Assembly (NCBI RefSeq): GCF_018476905.1
Contig: NZ_JAHCVK010000001.1
Location: 62,001-126,000, forward strand
DNA length: 64,000 bases
Origin: Geomobilimonas luticola
GTDB lineage: Bacteria; Desulfobacterota; Desulfuromonadia; Geobacterales; Geobacteraceae
Direction: 5' to 3'
Part shown: positions 26,438-35,943 of the stretch, in pieces
How positions within the stretch are numbered: position 1 is the first letter of the stretch
How the letters are laid out: each line of letters opens with the position of its first letter
The notes under the pieces: generated by a model
Told to the model about the DNA's origin: nothing
The model's database searches: none
Seen by the model: only the letters and a program-made list of their open reading frames with translations
Position numbers and translations under genes: made by a program

Positions 26438-27714
26438 AAGACCGGCGCTTCGTCCAGGTTTACCTTGAAGCGCTGCACGACCACCAGAAGCTCATCGGCC
26501 AGCTTGGCCATTTCCTGGGCAGCATGGGCCATCTCCTGCATGGCCGCCGACTGCTCTTCCGTCGCCGCGGATACCTGCTGGGTCGAGGCAGCATTGTCCT
26601 CGGCAACCCTGGCAATCTCATCCACCGCCCTGACCATCTTCTCGGCGCCGTCCGTCTGCATATGCGACAGATCGGCGATACTGTTCGCCTTATGCTCCGT
26701 TTCGATGACCGTCTCGAGAATCTCCCTGAAGGATGCAGCGGTAGTGTCGATGTTCTTTTTCCCGACGACAATCAGGCGGGAGCTTTCCACTATCGTTTCA
26801 TGGACCCGGCCGCTCTCTTCCTTGAGCATGGAGATCAGTTCGACAATCTCGCCGGCATACTTGCTGGTACCGTCGGAAAGCTTACGTACCTCCTCGGCGA
26901 CAACCGAAAATCCCTTGCCATATTCTCCCGCACGGGCCGCCTCGATGGACGCATTCAGTGCCAGCATGTTGGTCTGCCGGGCAATCTCGCCGATGAAATC
27001 GGCAATTTTGCCCACCTGCTGGAGCTTGCCGTTCAGGGCGATGAAGCGCCGCCCCATGGTCTCTGCATTGTCGAAAAACTCTTTCATCCTTGCCAGTGAA
27101 TCACTGGCAAGCTCGTCACCACGCTGCGCGGTGATGCTGGTGTCACGGGCTGCCTGGGCCGCTTCCCGTGCACGCTTGGCCACCAGTTCAACGGAAACCG
27201 CTGTTTCGTGAATAAGGGCGGAGGTCTTGCCGACCATCTCCACCTGACTATCCGCCCCGCGGGATATCTGTTCCATCGCCTTGGCGACTTCTTCGGTGGA
27301 AGCGTTGATTTCGAGAGCCGATGAAGAGAGCGTACGCGCCGATTCGGTTACCCGCTCCGACGTTTCCTTAATGTGCCGGACCAGATCCCGCAGACTTTCC
27401 ACCATCCGGTTGATGGAGCCCCCCAGGTCGTGGGTCTCATCGGGGAAACGGGATTCCTTCAGGGTTACATCCCGTGTCAGGTCTCCCTGGCTTATCGCCT
27501 CTGCCGACTGGGTGAGGCGGGAAATGTTGCGGGTAAAGCTTCGCGAAAATATCCAGCCAAGCACCAGCCCTATGGTAAGGGCCACCACATACGAGAACAC
27601 ATTGGTTATTTCAGGCGCATAACCAAGCTGACGCACCAGATCCGGGGCAAGGGCCACTGCCCCGACCACCATCACAAATCCCATGATGAACTTGTATCCT
27701 ATGGGAACATACAT
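26434..27714 (-). CDS. Methyl-accepting chemotaxis protein lacking a periplasmic sensor domain
   Basis: 426 aa. Two membrane segments (about 7-25 and 37-57) are separated by only about a dozen residues, so there is no ligand-binding domain outside. A HAMP segment (SRSFTRNISRLTQSAEAISQGDLT) and a methyl-accepting cytoplasmic domain follow; the hairpin tip reads IGEIARQTNMLALNASIEAARAGEYGKGF, the receptor signature. It probably senses the membrane state or an internal partner (inference). No PAS domain was seen. Confidence 0.93.
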   Translation of the reverse strand: MYVPIGYKFIMGFVMVVGAVALAPDLVRQLGYAPEITNVFSYVVALTIGLVLGWIFSRSFTRNISRLTQSAEAISQGDLTRDVTLKESRFPDETHDLGGSINRMVESLRDLVRHIKETSERVTESARTLSSSALEINASTEEVAKAMEQISRGADSQVEMVGKTSALIHETAVSVELVAKRAREAAQAARDTSITAQRGDELASDSLARMKEFFDNAETMGRRFIALNGKLQQVGKIADFIGEIARQTNMLALNASIEAARAGEYGKGFSVVAEEVRKLSDGTSKYAGEIVELISMLKEESGRVHETIVESSRLIVVGKKNIDTTAASFREILETVIETEHKANSIADLSHMQTDGAEKMVRAVDEIARVAEDNAASTQQVSAATEEQSAAMQEMAHAAQEMAKLADELLVVVQRFKVNLDEAPVL

Positions 27715-27751
27715 AGATCAATCCTCTCTTTTCTCGGCAAAACTTCTTTCG

Positions 27752-28612
27752 TCACACTTTCCGGTATATCCGTTCAACCGGACAGATGGGCTGGAACCGG
27801 CTGCGAGCCCCCCCCACCAGTGTTTCCGACTTGCCGAGAATGAGCACCCCTCCCGGATGCAGCTTGTCGGCAAACCGGTGAAGAATCGCCTCCTGCTGTG
27901 AACGTTCGAAATAGATGAAAACGTTGCGGCAGAGAATCAGATCGCATTCCGGGAAGGAGTCCAGGTGGCCAAGATCTGCCTGGCGGAACTCTACAAGCGA
28001 TTTGACCTCCGGAACCACCTGGTATCTGCCATCACGTTCTACGAAATATTCTCGACGCAACTCGTCAGAAACCTCTACCAGGCGTTCTTCACCGTAAATA
28101 CCCTCACGCGCCATATCCAGAATGGCTGCATCCACATCGGTGGCAAGGATGGTGGCCCCAATCCTCTCCAATTCAGGCGCAAAGAAATGACTGAGGAGCA
28201 GTGACACCGAATAGGGCTCTTCACCGCTGGCACAGCCGACGCTCCAGACATGCAGCCCACCGGTTCCGTTTATTTCGGGGAGCGAAAAAAGAAAGGGGAA
28301 AATTTCCTGGCGCAGCTTTGTGAACATGGGGGGATTGCGGAAGAACTGACTGACATGGATGGTAAGCACCTTCAGCAGCCGGTCAATTTCCTCCTCGTCC
28401 TGCAACAGGAGGTTGCAGTACTCTTCGGCACCGATACAGTTTGTCGCCCGCACCCGGATAGCAATCCTGCGTTTTATGCACTTGTCCTTGTAACTGTCCA
28501 GGTTGATGCCACGGGCATTCTTCATTATCCGGCGGATAGCCTCGAATGCTTCCGGAGAAATGTCGGGAAAATTCTTGAGTTCCAGGTATGTTTGACTGGC
28601 AACCGATATCAT
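27752..28612 (-). CDS. cheR: CheR-type chemoreceptor methyltransferase
   Basis: 286 aa. An N-terminal helical domain precedes the AdoMet fold: WSVGCASGEEPYSVSLLL (motif I), ILATDVDAAIL, and the late DLILCRNVFIYFE and LHPGGVLILGKSETL. All match CheR. It is first of the seven chemotaxis genes and lies 42 bp after thiL, so the cluster may be read from an upstream promoter. No cheB methylesterase is present. Confidence 0.93.
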   Translation of the reverse strand: MISVASQTYLELKNFPDISPEAFEAIRRIMKNARGINLDSYKDKCIKRRIAIRVRATNCIGAEEYCNLLLQDEEEIDRLLKVLTIHVSQFFRNPPMFTKLRQEIFPFLFSLPEINGTGGLHVWSVGCASGEEPYSVSLLLSHFFAPELERIGATILATDVDAAILDMAREGIYGEERLVEVSDELRREYFVERDGRYQVVPEVKSLVEFRQADLGHLDSFPECDLILCRNVFIYFERSQQEAILHRFADKLHPGGVLILGKSETLVGGARSRFQPICPVERIYRKV

Positions 28613-28654
28613 GTGGGGAGAGCCGCACCATCCTTTGCAGATATGCCGTCAATG

Positions 28655-29680
28655 TCACGTCACTTCAGGAAGCCGGCTGGAGGCCGCGTCCCGCGTGATT
28701 CCGAAATGGTTATACCCCAGCCGTGCCGGGAAGTAGGGATTACCGGCAAGATCGGTCATCGAAACCCCTGCGCCGGCGATGATCTCCCCGATGACGGTTA
28801 CCTGCACACCGCAGTCAGCCAGAACCGAACGGATCACCGCCTCCCGTTCCGGCGCGGCCGTGAAGAGGAGCTCGTAGTCCTCGCCTCCGGCAAGAGGAAG
28901 GACAAGGGGGTCGTTTCCGCCCGTGGCAAGATGATGCCGACACTCCGCGGAGAGGGGGAGCCGGGACAGGTCAAGTCGCGCGCCAACACCGGACAGATCA
29001 AGGACATGACAGAGGTCGGCCAGCAGCCCGTCGCTTACGTCGATCATGGCGTTTGCCAGGCCCGCTTCGGCAAGCCGGATACCGGCCGCTACCCGGGGAA
29101 GGGGATCAAGATGCCGTTCCACGGATCTCCCGGAGCGAACACCCTGCCTGAGGAGTTCCAGTCCGAGGGCCGAGTCTCCCAGGGTCCCCGTGACCAGCAC
29201 CAGATCTCCGACGCGAGCCGTCGACCTGCGCACCACCAGGCCGGGACACTGCTCCCCCAGGGCAGTGACTGATATGACCAATCCTCCCCTAGATGCACAG
29301 GTATCTCCCCCCACCAGTGCAACCTGGAACTCGTCGGCCAGCGCAAGGAAGCCGCTGGTGAACGCATCGAGGAACTCCACGGGAAGAGCCGGCGGTATGG
29401 CCAGGGAAAGAAGTGCATGCCGCGGCTGCGCACCCATGGCAGCAAGATCGGAGAGATTCACCGCCAAGGACTTTCGCCCCAGGGTACGGGGGTCGGAAAG
29501 GGCAAGGTCAAAATGGACCCCTTCCACGAGCATATCCGACGTGGCAAGGGTTACCTTCCCCGCAGCCGGGGCCAGAATGGCCGCATCGTCGCCAATGCCG
29601 AGCACCACTCCAGTCCTTGCCTTGGCCTGACCGGCGAGCCGGTCGATAAAACCGAATTCGCCCAGCTCTTCAAGCTTCAC
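28655..29680 (-). CDS. thiL: Thiamine-monophosphate kinase
   Basis: 341 aa, PurM-like ATPase fold. The N-terminal metal-binding GIGDDAAIL, the LAAMGA and VGGDTCAS motifs, and IDVSDGLLADL are diagnostic of ThiL, which makes thiamine diphosphate. Its ATG overlaps the lon stop by 4 bp. No thiamine riboswitch was seen. Confidence 0.93.
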   Translation of the reverse strand: MKLEELGEFGFIDRLAGQAKARTGVVLGIGDDAAILAPAAGKVTLATSDMLVEGVHFDLALSDPRTLGRKSLAVNLSDLAAMGAQPRHALLSLAIPPALPVEFLDAFTSGFLALADEFQVALVGGDTCASRGGLVISVTALGEQCPGLVVRRSTARVGDLVLVTGTLGDSALGLELLRQGVRSGRSVERHLDPLPRVAAGIRLAEAGLANAMIDVSDGLLADLCHVLDLSGVGARLDLSRLPLSAECRHHLATGGNDPLVLPLAGGEDYELLFTAAPEREAVIRSVLADCGVQVTVIGEIIAGAGVSMTDLAGNPYFPARLGYNHFGITRDAASSRLPEVT

Positions 29681-32118
29681 GCAACCACACCCTTGCGTGG
29701 TTTTACCAGCACCCGCGGTGTTGGGACCTTACCCTTGACGGCCGGCGCTTTGCCGTGGCGGGGCGATGGCGGAGGGTAGGTTTCCAGCGCCACCCTGAGG
29801 ACTTCGTCAATGGTCCTGGCAGTGACGACCTTCACCTTTTTCAGGATATGGCGGGGGACTTCTTCCAGGTCCTTTTTGTTCTGTTCCGGAATCACGACCG
29901 TCTTGACCCCGGCACGGATGGCGGCAAGCATCTTCTCCTTCAGCCCCCCGATGGGGAGAACCTTCCCCCGCAGGGTAATCTCGCCGGTCATGGCAACGTC
30001 TTTCCGGACGGGAATCTTCGTGAGGGCCGACACAAGGGCCGTGGCCATGGTGACCCCCGCCGACGGGCCATCCTTGGGGATGGCGCCGGCCGGGACGTGG
30101 ACATGGATCTCCATGTTATGGAAGAAGTCAGTGGGAAGGTTGAGCTCCGTTTCCTTGGAACGGATGTAGGAAAGGGCCGCCTGCACCGATTCCTTCATGA
30201 CATCGCCAAGCTGGCCCGTCAGGGTAAGCCCACCTTTCCCTTGCATGATGGTCGCCTCGACGAAGAGCACTTCCCCGCCGACGGGCGTCCAGGCGAGCCC
30301 CGTCACCACCCCCACCTCGTTGCGCTCCATTTCCTCTTCCCGGAGGAACTTGGGGGGGCCGAGGTATTTGGCCACGGTCGCCGCATTGACCGTGAAATGC
30401 CTCTTCTCACCCTCCGCGACCTTGCGGGCCACCTTGCGGCAGATGGAGCCGATCTCCCGTTCCAGGTTCCGCAACCCCGCTTCCCGGGTGTACTTGGCGA
30501 TGATCGCCTTGATCGCCTCGTCGGAAATGGTGAGGGTCTGCTCCGTAATGCCGTTTTCCTTGATCTGGCGCGGCACCAGGTAGCGCTTGGCGATCTGCAG
30601 CTTTTCCTCCTCGGTGTAACCGGCAAGGTTGATCACTTCCATGCGGTCCTGCAGAGGCCCGGGGACCGGATCGATCTGGTTGGCCGTCGCGATGAACATG
30701 ACATTGGAAAGGTTGTAGGGGAGGTTGATGTAGTGATCAGAAAAAGCGTGGTTCTGCTCCGGATCGAGTACCTCCAGAAGGGCGGACGACGGGTCACCGC
30801 GGAAATCGGCGCCGATCTTGTCCAGTTCGTCCAGCATGAAGACCGGGTTGTTGGCACCGGCCTGCTTGAGCCCCTGGACTATCCTCCCCGGCAGAGCCCC
30901 CACATAGGTACGGCGATGCCCCCGGATTTCCGCCTCGTCACGGACCCCTCCCAGAGAGATACGCACGAATTTACGTCCCATGGCGCGGGCGATGGACTTG
31001 CCGAGCGACGTCTTCCCCACCCCCGGCGGCCCGACGAAGCAGAGAATCGGCCCCTTCATCTTTTTCTTAAGCTTGCGCACCGCAAGGAACTCGAGAATCC
31101 GCTCCTTGACCTTATCCAGATAGAAATGATCCTCGTCGAGAATCTCCCTTGCCCGCTTGATATCCAGGGAATCCTTGGTCGACTTGCTCCAGGGGATCTC
31201 CACCATCCAGTCCAGGTAGGTCCGGAGCATCCCCGACTCTGCGGCATCCGGGTGCATCTGCTCCAAGCGCCCCAGCTGCTTGAGGGCTTCCTTTTCCACC
31301 GCCGGCGGCATCTTGGCCTGCTCGATCGCCTTGCGCAGCTCGGCGATCTCCTCGGCGCGGGCATCGGTCTCCCCCAGCTCCTGCTGTATCGCCCTCAGCT
31401 GCTCACGCAGGAAATACTCCCGCTGGCTTTTCCCCATTTCTTCTTTTGCGGCAGACTGGATGCGGGCCTGCATGCTGAGAAGTTCGTACTCTTTGTTGAG
31501 AAGCTCGTTAACGCGCCCCAGCCTCTCTATCGGGTCCGCGATCTCCAGCAGGCGCTGGGCATCCTCCACCTTGAGGCCGATATTGCTTGCCACAAGATCG
31601 GCAAGACTCCCCGGCTCCTGCATGTTTTCGACGATCACCATCACCTCGGGGGAAATTATCTTGCCAAGGGAAATGACCTTGCCGAGCTGCTCTTTGACCG
31701 TCCGCATGAGCGCTTCCGTCTCAAGGGAGTTCTCCGCGACTTGGGGATCGGCAATCCGTTCGATCCGTACCGAGTAGAACGGTTTCTCCGCAAGATATTC
31801 GGTAATCCGCCCTTTCGAAAGCCCTTGCACCAGGATTTTGACCCGACCGTCGGGAAGCTTCAGCATCCTCATGATCATGGCTACGGTCCCGGTGCTGTAA
31901 ATCGTATCCGGCGTCGGTTCTTCCTCCCCCACCTCCCGCTGGGTGGCAAGAAAAATCAGGCGGTCCTGGGAAAGGGCGTGATCCACCGCAGCTATGGAGA
32001 TTTCCCGCCCAACGAAGAGGGGAAGGATCATATAGGGGTAGACCACCACGTCCCGCACCGGCAACAGGGGCAGGACATCGGGTATCTTCAGTTCCTCGTT
32101 GTCCGGTTTGACTTCCAT
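29677..32118 (-). CDS. lon: ATP-dependent protease La (Lon)
   Basis: 813 aa. ATG 32118 (MEVKPDNEE) is chosen because AAGGAG lies 6 bp upstream; ATG codons farther up have no such site. Order: N-terminal LON substrate-binding domain, coiled coil (about 190-270), AAA+ with GPPGVGKTS and FMLDELDKIG, and the protease domain with the Ser-Lys dyad (catalytic Ser in KDGPSAGVT). The C-terminus has a basic tail. Cytoplasmic quality-control protease. It is the first gene of the lon-thiL unit. Confidence 0.95.
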   Translation of the reverse strand: MEVKPDNEELKIPDVLPLLPVRDVVVYPYMILPLFVGREISIAAVDHALSQDRLIFLATQREVGEEEPTPDTIYSTGTVAMIMRMLKLPDGRVKILVQGLSKGRITEYLAEKPFYSVRIERIADPQVAENSLETEALMRTVKEQLGKVISLGKIISPEVMVIVENMQEPGSLADLVASNIGLKVEDAQRLLEIADPIERLGRVNELLNKEYELLSMQARIQSAAKEEMGKSQREYFLREQLRAIQQELGETDARAEEIAELRKAIEQAKMPPAVEKEALKQLGRLEQMHPDAAESGMLRTYLDWMVEIPWSKSTKDSLDIKRAREILDEDHFYLDKVKERILEFLAVRKLKKKMKGPILCFVGPPGVGKTSLGKSIARAMGRKFVRISLGGVRDEAEIRGHRRTYVGALPGRIVQGLKQAGANNPVFMLDELDKIGADFRGDPSSALLEVLDPEQNHAFSDHYINLPYNLSNVMFIATANQIDPVPGPLQDRMEVINLAGYTEEEKLQIAKRYLVPRQIKENGITEQTLTISDEAIKAIIAKYTREAGLRNLEREIGSICRKVARKVAEGEKRHFTVNAATVAKYLGPPKFLREEEMERNEVGVVTGLAWTPVGGEVLFVEATIMQGKGGLTLTGQLGDVMKESVQAALSYIRSKETELNLPTDFFHNMEIHVHVPAGAIPKDGPSAGVTMATALVSALTKIPVRKDVAMTGEITLRGKVLPIGGLKEKMLAAIRAGVKTVVIPEQNKKDLEEVPRHILKKVKVVTARTIDEVLRVALETYPPPSPRHGKAPAVKGKVPTPRVLVKPRKGVVA

Positions 32119-32248
32119 GACCAACTCCTTCATCTCCCGGGGTATCCCGGACCGTCGATGCATTCGGATTCAGCGTCCAATCCCGCTTTCAGAGCGGGTT
32201 GATTTACATGATTTAACCATCTTTGGGGCGAAAGTCAAGGTAATCTGG

Positions 32249-32280
32249 CCTTGGGGCGCGGAGAAATGCCGCTGTCAAGG
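32249..32280 (-). promoter_or_regulatory. Sigma-32-like promoter of lon (tentative)
   Basis: On the minus strand CCTTGACA is followed, about 16 bp later, by CCCCAAGG, similar to the heat-shock consensus CTTGAAA and CCCCATNT. It is about 130 bp before the lon start. Confidence 0.35.
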
Positions 32281-32339
32281 GCGTCAGTCGCCTTAACCCG
32301 TGTAAACACCCGTAAAGAGCCAATCTGACCTCTTATGAA

Positions 32340-32368
32340 TTGAACTTTGGGTCACTGCTGTGTATAAT
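32340..32368 (+). promoter_or_regulatory. Sigma-70 promoter of the TPR-protein gene
   Basis: TTGAAC at 32340-32345, an exact 17-bp spacer, and a perfect TATAAT at 32363-32368. The start codon at 32407 gives a leader of about 30 nt. Confidence 0.8.
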
Positions 32369-32406
32369 CCCCCAGCCTTTAAATCCTAGCGACCCATGAG
32401 GAACAG

Positions 32407-34323
32407 ATGAGAATCTATCTGCTGCTGATTACCCTGCTCGTGTTCCCCCAGCTTGCCTGGGGATTCGACTGGGGATTCGGACCGACGGACAATTGTCGCC
32501 AGGCGCGGGAAATGCTGGCGGAACTTGCCAATACCAAAGAGAATGCAGCGCGGGTGGCGCTGGAAACCAGAATACTCAATCTCTGCCCCGACGGCGCCGT
32601 CGGCCATTTTGTGCAGGGTGTCCAGCAGGAATCGGGAGGCAATACCGACCGGGCTGTCCAGGAGTATCAGGAAGCACTCAGGGACGATCCGGCATTTTAC
32701 CAGGCGAGCGGCAACCTGGGTCTTCTCTACCTGCAAAAGGGGATGCTCGACGAGGCGGCGCTCGAACTGACCAAGGCAGTGAAGGATGCGCCCGACCCCC
32801 GTTACCAACGGGGGCTGGCAAAGGTTTTCAGCGAACGCAAGCTCTATACCCTCGCCATCCACCACTATACCGAGGCTCTCAAGGGGTTCCCTTCAGACCC
32901 CTCTCTCCATGCCGGGCTGGCCGATGTCTACGTTGGCATGGGGCAGACAGACAACGCGGAAGATGCGTACTCAAAAGCGCTTGAGATAGATTCAGAGTAC
33001 GAGCCGGCCCAACTTGGCCTGGCCAGGCTCCTGATCGAAAAGAACCAGCCCGATCGCGCCCTGGAAGTGCTGAAAAAAGCGGCAACCGCCAGTCCCCAAA
33101 ACAAGGGAATTCACCGCCTTATGGCAGATGCCTACATGAAGAAGGGGGACCGGAAATCTGCGGAATACGAAGCCGTCCTGGGAGGGATAAGCAGCTCTGG
33201 CCAGTTCGACGAACACCTCCTCAAGGGAGATGAGTACTTCCAGGCGAAGAATTACGACAAGGCCGCCGTCGAGTACCTGGCCGCCATCAAGGAAAAACCG
33301 GAACGGCCGGCCGTCTTCCAGAAACTGGGTGACACCTATCAGGCTGCCAACCGGGATGACGACGCTGCATCCGCTTATCGGGAAGCGGTGCGCCTCAACG
33401 GAGGAAGCGCCCCGGTCCATTACAGCCTGGGCACCATCTTTGAAAAGAAGGGGCTCCTGGACGAAGCGGTCGTGGAGTACCGGCAGTCGCTCAAATACGA
33501 CAACGACTTCGGCGATGCCCGACGGCGCCTGGCAGACATCTATTCCCTGAGGGGAAGTTTCCCCCAGGCCATCGAGCAGTATCAGGAACTCCTCAAGAAC
33601 AGGAAGGACAACCCCCTCATCCACTTCAAACTGGCCCGCGTCTACGTAAAAACCAAGAATTACAAGGAGGCGGTCGCGGCATACGCGGAAGCGGTCCGGC
33701 TGGACGCGGAAAATCTGGAGGCCCACCGGGAACTGGCAGCCCTCTACAAACGGAACAACCAGATGGATGCGGCGGAAAAACAGTACCGTGAGGTGCTTCG
33801 CCTGAAAAAGGACGACGCCGACGCCCGCACCGCCCTTACCGCTATCTACGTCAAGAACAAAAACTACGACGAATTGGTCAAACTCCTCAAAGAAAGCGTG
33901 GAACTGGCGCCCAAGGACCCCAACGCCCACTACAAGCTGGGGATTATCTACGAATTCAAGAAAGAATATGAAAACGCCATCCCTGCCTACAAGGCCGCCA
34001 TCGAGTTGAAGGCTGACCACGCCAAGGCCCTTAACGCCCTGGGACGGGTCTACATGAAGACCGGCAACATCCAGGAGGCAAAGGAAGCCTTGGAGGCAGC
34101 TAAAAAAGCCGATCCGGCCCTGGAGGAAACCGCGGTTCTCCTCAACAATATCCGGGACGAACTTTCGCCGGAACCCCGGCATAAGGGGAAAAAAGTTACC
34201 AAAGGGAAAAAAGGGAAGAAAGTTAAAGCCGGGCAGGCGACAAAAAAGGGCAAGAAGAAGAGCGGTGCAAAGGCCGGCACCCAAAAGACGGCCAAGAAGG
34301 GGGCCAAGAAGGCCAAGCAGTAG
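32407..34323 (+). CDS. Exported TPR-repeat protein with Lys-rich C-terminal tail
   Basis: 638 aa. A signal peptide (hydrophobic 4-17, cleavage near LAWG) is followed by about fourteen tetratricopeptide repeats running to about residue 580, with typical LG..Y...G..DEA..EY patterns. The last 45-50 residues are almost only Lys, Ala, Gly and Thr (repeated KKGKK and AKK units), resembling a histone H1 tail. GAGGA precedes the ATG. The TPR array suggests an assembly or scaffold role in the periplasm or at the surface; the partner is unknown. Confidence 0.82.
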   Translation: MRIYLLLITLLVFPQLAWGFDWGFGPTDNCRQAREMLAELANTKENAARVALETRILNLCPDGAVGHFVQGVQQESGGNTDRAVQEYQEALRDDPAFYQASGNLGLLYLQKGMLDEAALELTKAVKDAPDPRYQRGLAKVFSERKLYTLAIHHYTEALKGFPSDPSLHAGLADVYVGMGQTDNAEDAYSKALEIDSEYEPAQLGLARLLIEKNQPDRALEVLKKAATASPQNKGIHRLMADAYMKKGDRKSAEYEAVLGGISSSGQFDEHLLKGDEYFQAKNYDKAAVEYLAAIKEKPERPAVFQKLGDTYQAANRDDDAASAYREAVRLNGGSAPVHYSLGTIFEKKGLLDEAVVEYRQSLKYDNDFGDARRRLADIYSLRGSFPQAIEQYQELLKNRKDNPLIHFKLARVYVKTKNYKEAVAAYAEAVRLDAENLEAHRELAALYKRNNQMDAAEKQYREVLRLKKDDADARTALTAIYVKNKNYDELVKLLKESVELAPKDPNAHYKLGIIYEFKKEYENAIPAYKAAIELKADHAKALNALGRVYMKTGNIQEAKEALEAAKKADPALEETAVLLNNIRDELSPEPRHKGKKVTKGKKGKKVKAGQATKKGKKKSGAKAGTQKTAKKGAKKAKQ

Positions 34324-34356
34324 CTTGCTGCGCCATCAGCCCTCACCACGTCACGA

Positions 34357-34388
34357 CAGGCCGGAGTCACTTCCGGCCTGTTTTTTTT
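34357..34388 (+). terminator. Terminator of the TPR-protein gene
   Basis: A 9-bp perfect stem (34357-34365 with 34372-34380), 6-nt loop and eight T residues (34381-34388). Confidence 0.93.
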
Positions 34389-34402
34389 ATTCGGCAAATG
34401 CA

Positions 34403-34431
34403 AAGAGGCCGGGGATTCCCCCCGGCCTCTT
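34403..34431 (-). terminator. Terminator-like hairpin of rlpA-like gene
   Basis: A 12-bp perfect stem (34403-34414 with 34420-34431) with a 5-nt loop, 28 bp past the stop of the minus-strand RlpA-like gene. The T-run on that strand is short. Confidence 0.65.
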
Positions 34432-34459
34432 CCGTTTCGCCCAAACATATAAAATTGTG

Positions 34460-34921
34460 TCAGCTCGATTCTTGTGTCCCGTCAGCCAGGACGATGATCC
34501 TGACCCGGGCGACCCCCTTGCCGAGAAATCCGAGCTCTCTGGCCGCCGCGCGGGACAGGTCGATGAACGGCCTGCTCCGCTTGCGGCAGCGGTCATTGAC
34601 CGTAACCACGACCTCTTTATCGTTGGCGAGGTTTATAACCTTCACCCTGGTACCGTGGGGGAGATCCTGATGAGCTGCCGTCAGCTTTTCCGGATTGTAG
34701 CGTACCCCCGAATTGGTTCTTCTGCCGTTGTAGCGTTTGGCGTAGTAGGAAGCGATCCCTACCATCCCGTCACGTGCCCCTTCCGCCGGGGCGGTGATCT
34801 CTGCTTGGTTGCTGTCGGTTTTGGTTTCGTCAGCCTGCAGGGGAAGTGTGTGGACCATGAGGGCCAGCTGGCAGAGAAAAACAATCAACGCCAATCTGCC
34901 CCTCGGGTTCGGTGTTGCCAT
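34460..34921 (-). CDS. RlpA-like double-psi beta-barrel protein
   Basis: 153 aa from ATG 34921, which follows AAGGAGG. A signal peptide or anchor (about 8-27) is followed by the RlpA domain: GIASYYAKRYNGRRTNSGVRY, AAHQDLPHGTRVKV, VVVTVNDR, IDLSRAAARELG. Homologues include septal-ring lytic transglycosylases; this one lacks the SPOR peptidoglycan-binding domain. Periplasmic. No lipobox Cys is evident. Confidence 0.85.
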   Translation of the reverse strand: MATPNPRGRLALIVFLCQLALMVHTLPLQADETKTDSNQAEITAPAEGARDGMVGIASYYAKRYNGRRTNSGVRYNPEKLTAAHQDLPHGTRVKVINLANDKEVVVTVNDRCRKRSRPFIDLSRAAARELGFLGKGVARVRIIVLADGTQESS

Positions 34922-35052
34922 GCGCACCTCCTTCTTGGGCGAGGGGACCTTATAGCACAGACGAGTTACCCAGGTCAAGAAAAAGGGAGGGAAAACGGGC
35001 GTAATTTTTTATTTTTCAAGCAGTTACCGCATCTTAACGGAAACACACAGAG

Positions 35053-35943
35053 TTACGAGGGAAGGAAAATGCTGTGGGTGGACGGGGGGATGAGACCGGC
35101 CTTTTCGGCACGTCCCAGGAGGGTTTCTACGGCGGACTCCCCCTCGGGGCCGAGGGCAAGGGAGAAGGGATTGACGTAGAGGTCGATGTGGGCTGCGCAC
35201 ACCTCGTCGCTCAGTTCCTGGGAATGGGCGCGTACATAGCCATTGGCAGCTTCGGGATGATCGAAGGCGTATTGGACGCTTGACCGGAGCGCCCTTTCTA
35301 CGGCAGTGACCACTTCTGTCCCGAGAGCACGACGCATCACGATCCCTCCCAGGGGGATGGGACAGCCCGAATCCCGCTCCCACCACTCCCCCAGGTCCAG
35401 AAGCCGGACCAGACCGTAATCGGCGAAGGTAAAGCGCGATTCGTGGATGATGACCCCCGCTGCGACCTCTCCCCGCCCGACGGCGCCCATGATCTCATGG
35501 AACGGCATGAAGACCAGGTTGTCGAGGGCCGGGTCGAACAGGCGGAGCAGGAGACAGGCGGTGGTATAACGGCCGGGAACGGCGATCGGCTTACCCCGCA
35601 GCGCTTCGGGGGAAAGCGGCTGCCGGGCGACCAGCAGGGGACCGCAGCCCCGGCCAAGGGCTCCGCCGGAACGGAGTACTACGTAGTCATCCCGGATGAA
35701 ACCGAGGAGGTGATAGGATATCTTGCTGATATCGAGAGCCCTGGCCAGGACGAGGCGGTTGAGGGTCTCCACGTCTTCGAGTCGCTCCCGAAAGCGGTAG
35801 CCATCACATGCTACCACGCCATGAACCAGGGCATTGAAGATAAAGGTGTCGTTGGGACAGGGGGAAAAGCCCAAGGACAGCTCCCTGTCGCTCCCCGTAC
35901 CGGCCACAGGGGAGGAAGCGGGTGACAGCGAATGGTCACTCAC
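35053..35943 (-). CDS. mqnD: 1,4-dihydroxy-6-naphthoate synthase (futalosine pathway)
   Basis: 296 aa, MqnD family. After a variable N-terminus of about 20 residues come GFSPCPNDTFIFNALVHG, LDISKISYHLLG and PGRYTTACLLL, typical of the family with a periplasmic-binding-protein-like fold. It cleaves cyclic dehypoxanthine futalosine. The GTG start overlaps the mqnB stop by 8 bp, so the two are coupled. The genes mqnA and mqnC are not in this window. Confidence 0.92.
   Translation of the reverse strand: MSDHSLSPASSPVAGTGSDRELSLGFSPCPNDTFIFNALVHGVVACDGYRFRERLEDVETLNRLVLARALDISKISYHLLGFIRDDYVVLRSGGALGRGCGPLLVARQPLSPEALRGKPIAVPGRYTTACLLLRLFDPALDNLVFMPFHEIMGAVGRGEVAAGVIIHESRFTFADYGLVRLLDLGEWWERDSGCPIPLGGIVMRRALGTEVVTAVERALRSSVQYAFDHPEAANGYVRAHSQELSDEVCAAHIDLYVNPFSLALGPEGESAVETLLGRAEKAGLIPPSTHSIFLPS

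Noticed and set aside
29755-32202. 815-aa open frame on the plus strand
   Set aside because: Antisense shadow of lon; the lon frame carries all AAA+ and protease motifs and a ribosome site, the plus frame has no recognisable domain.
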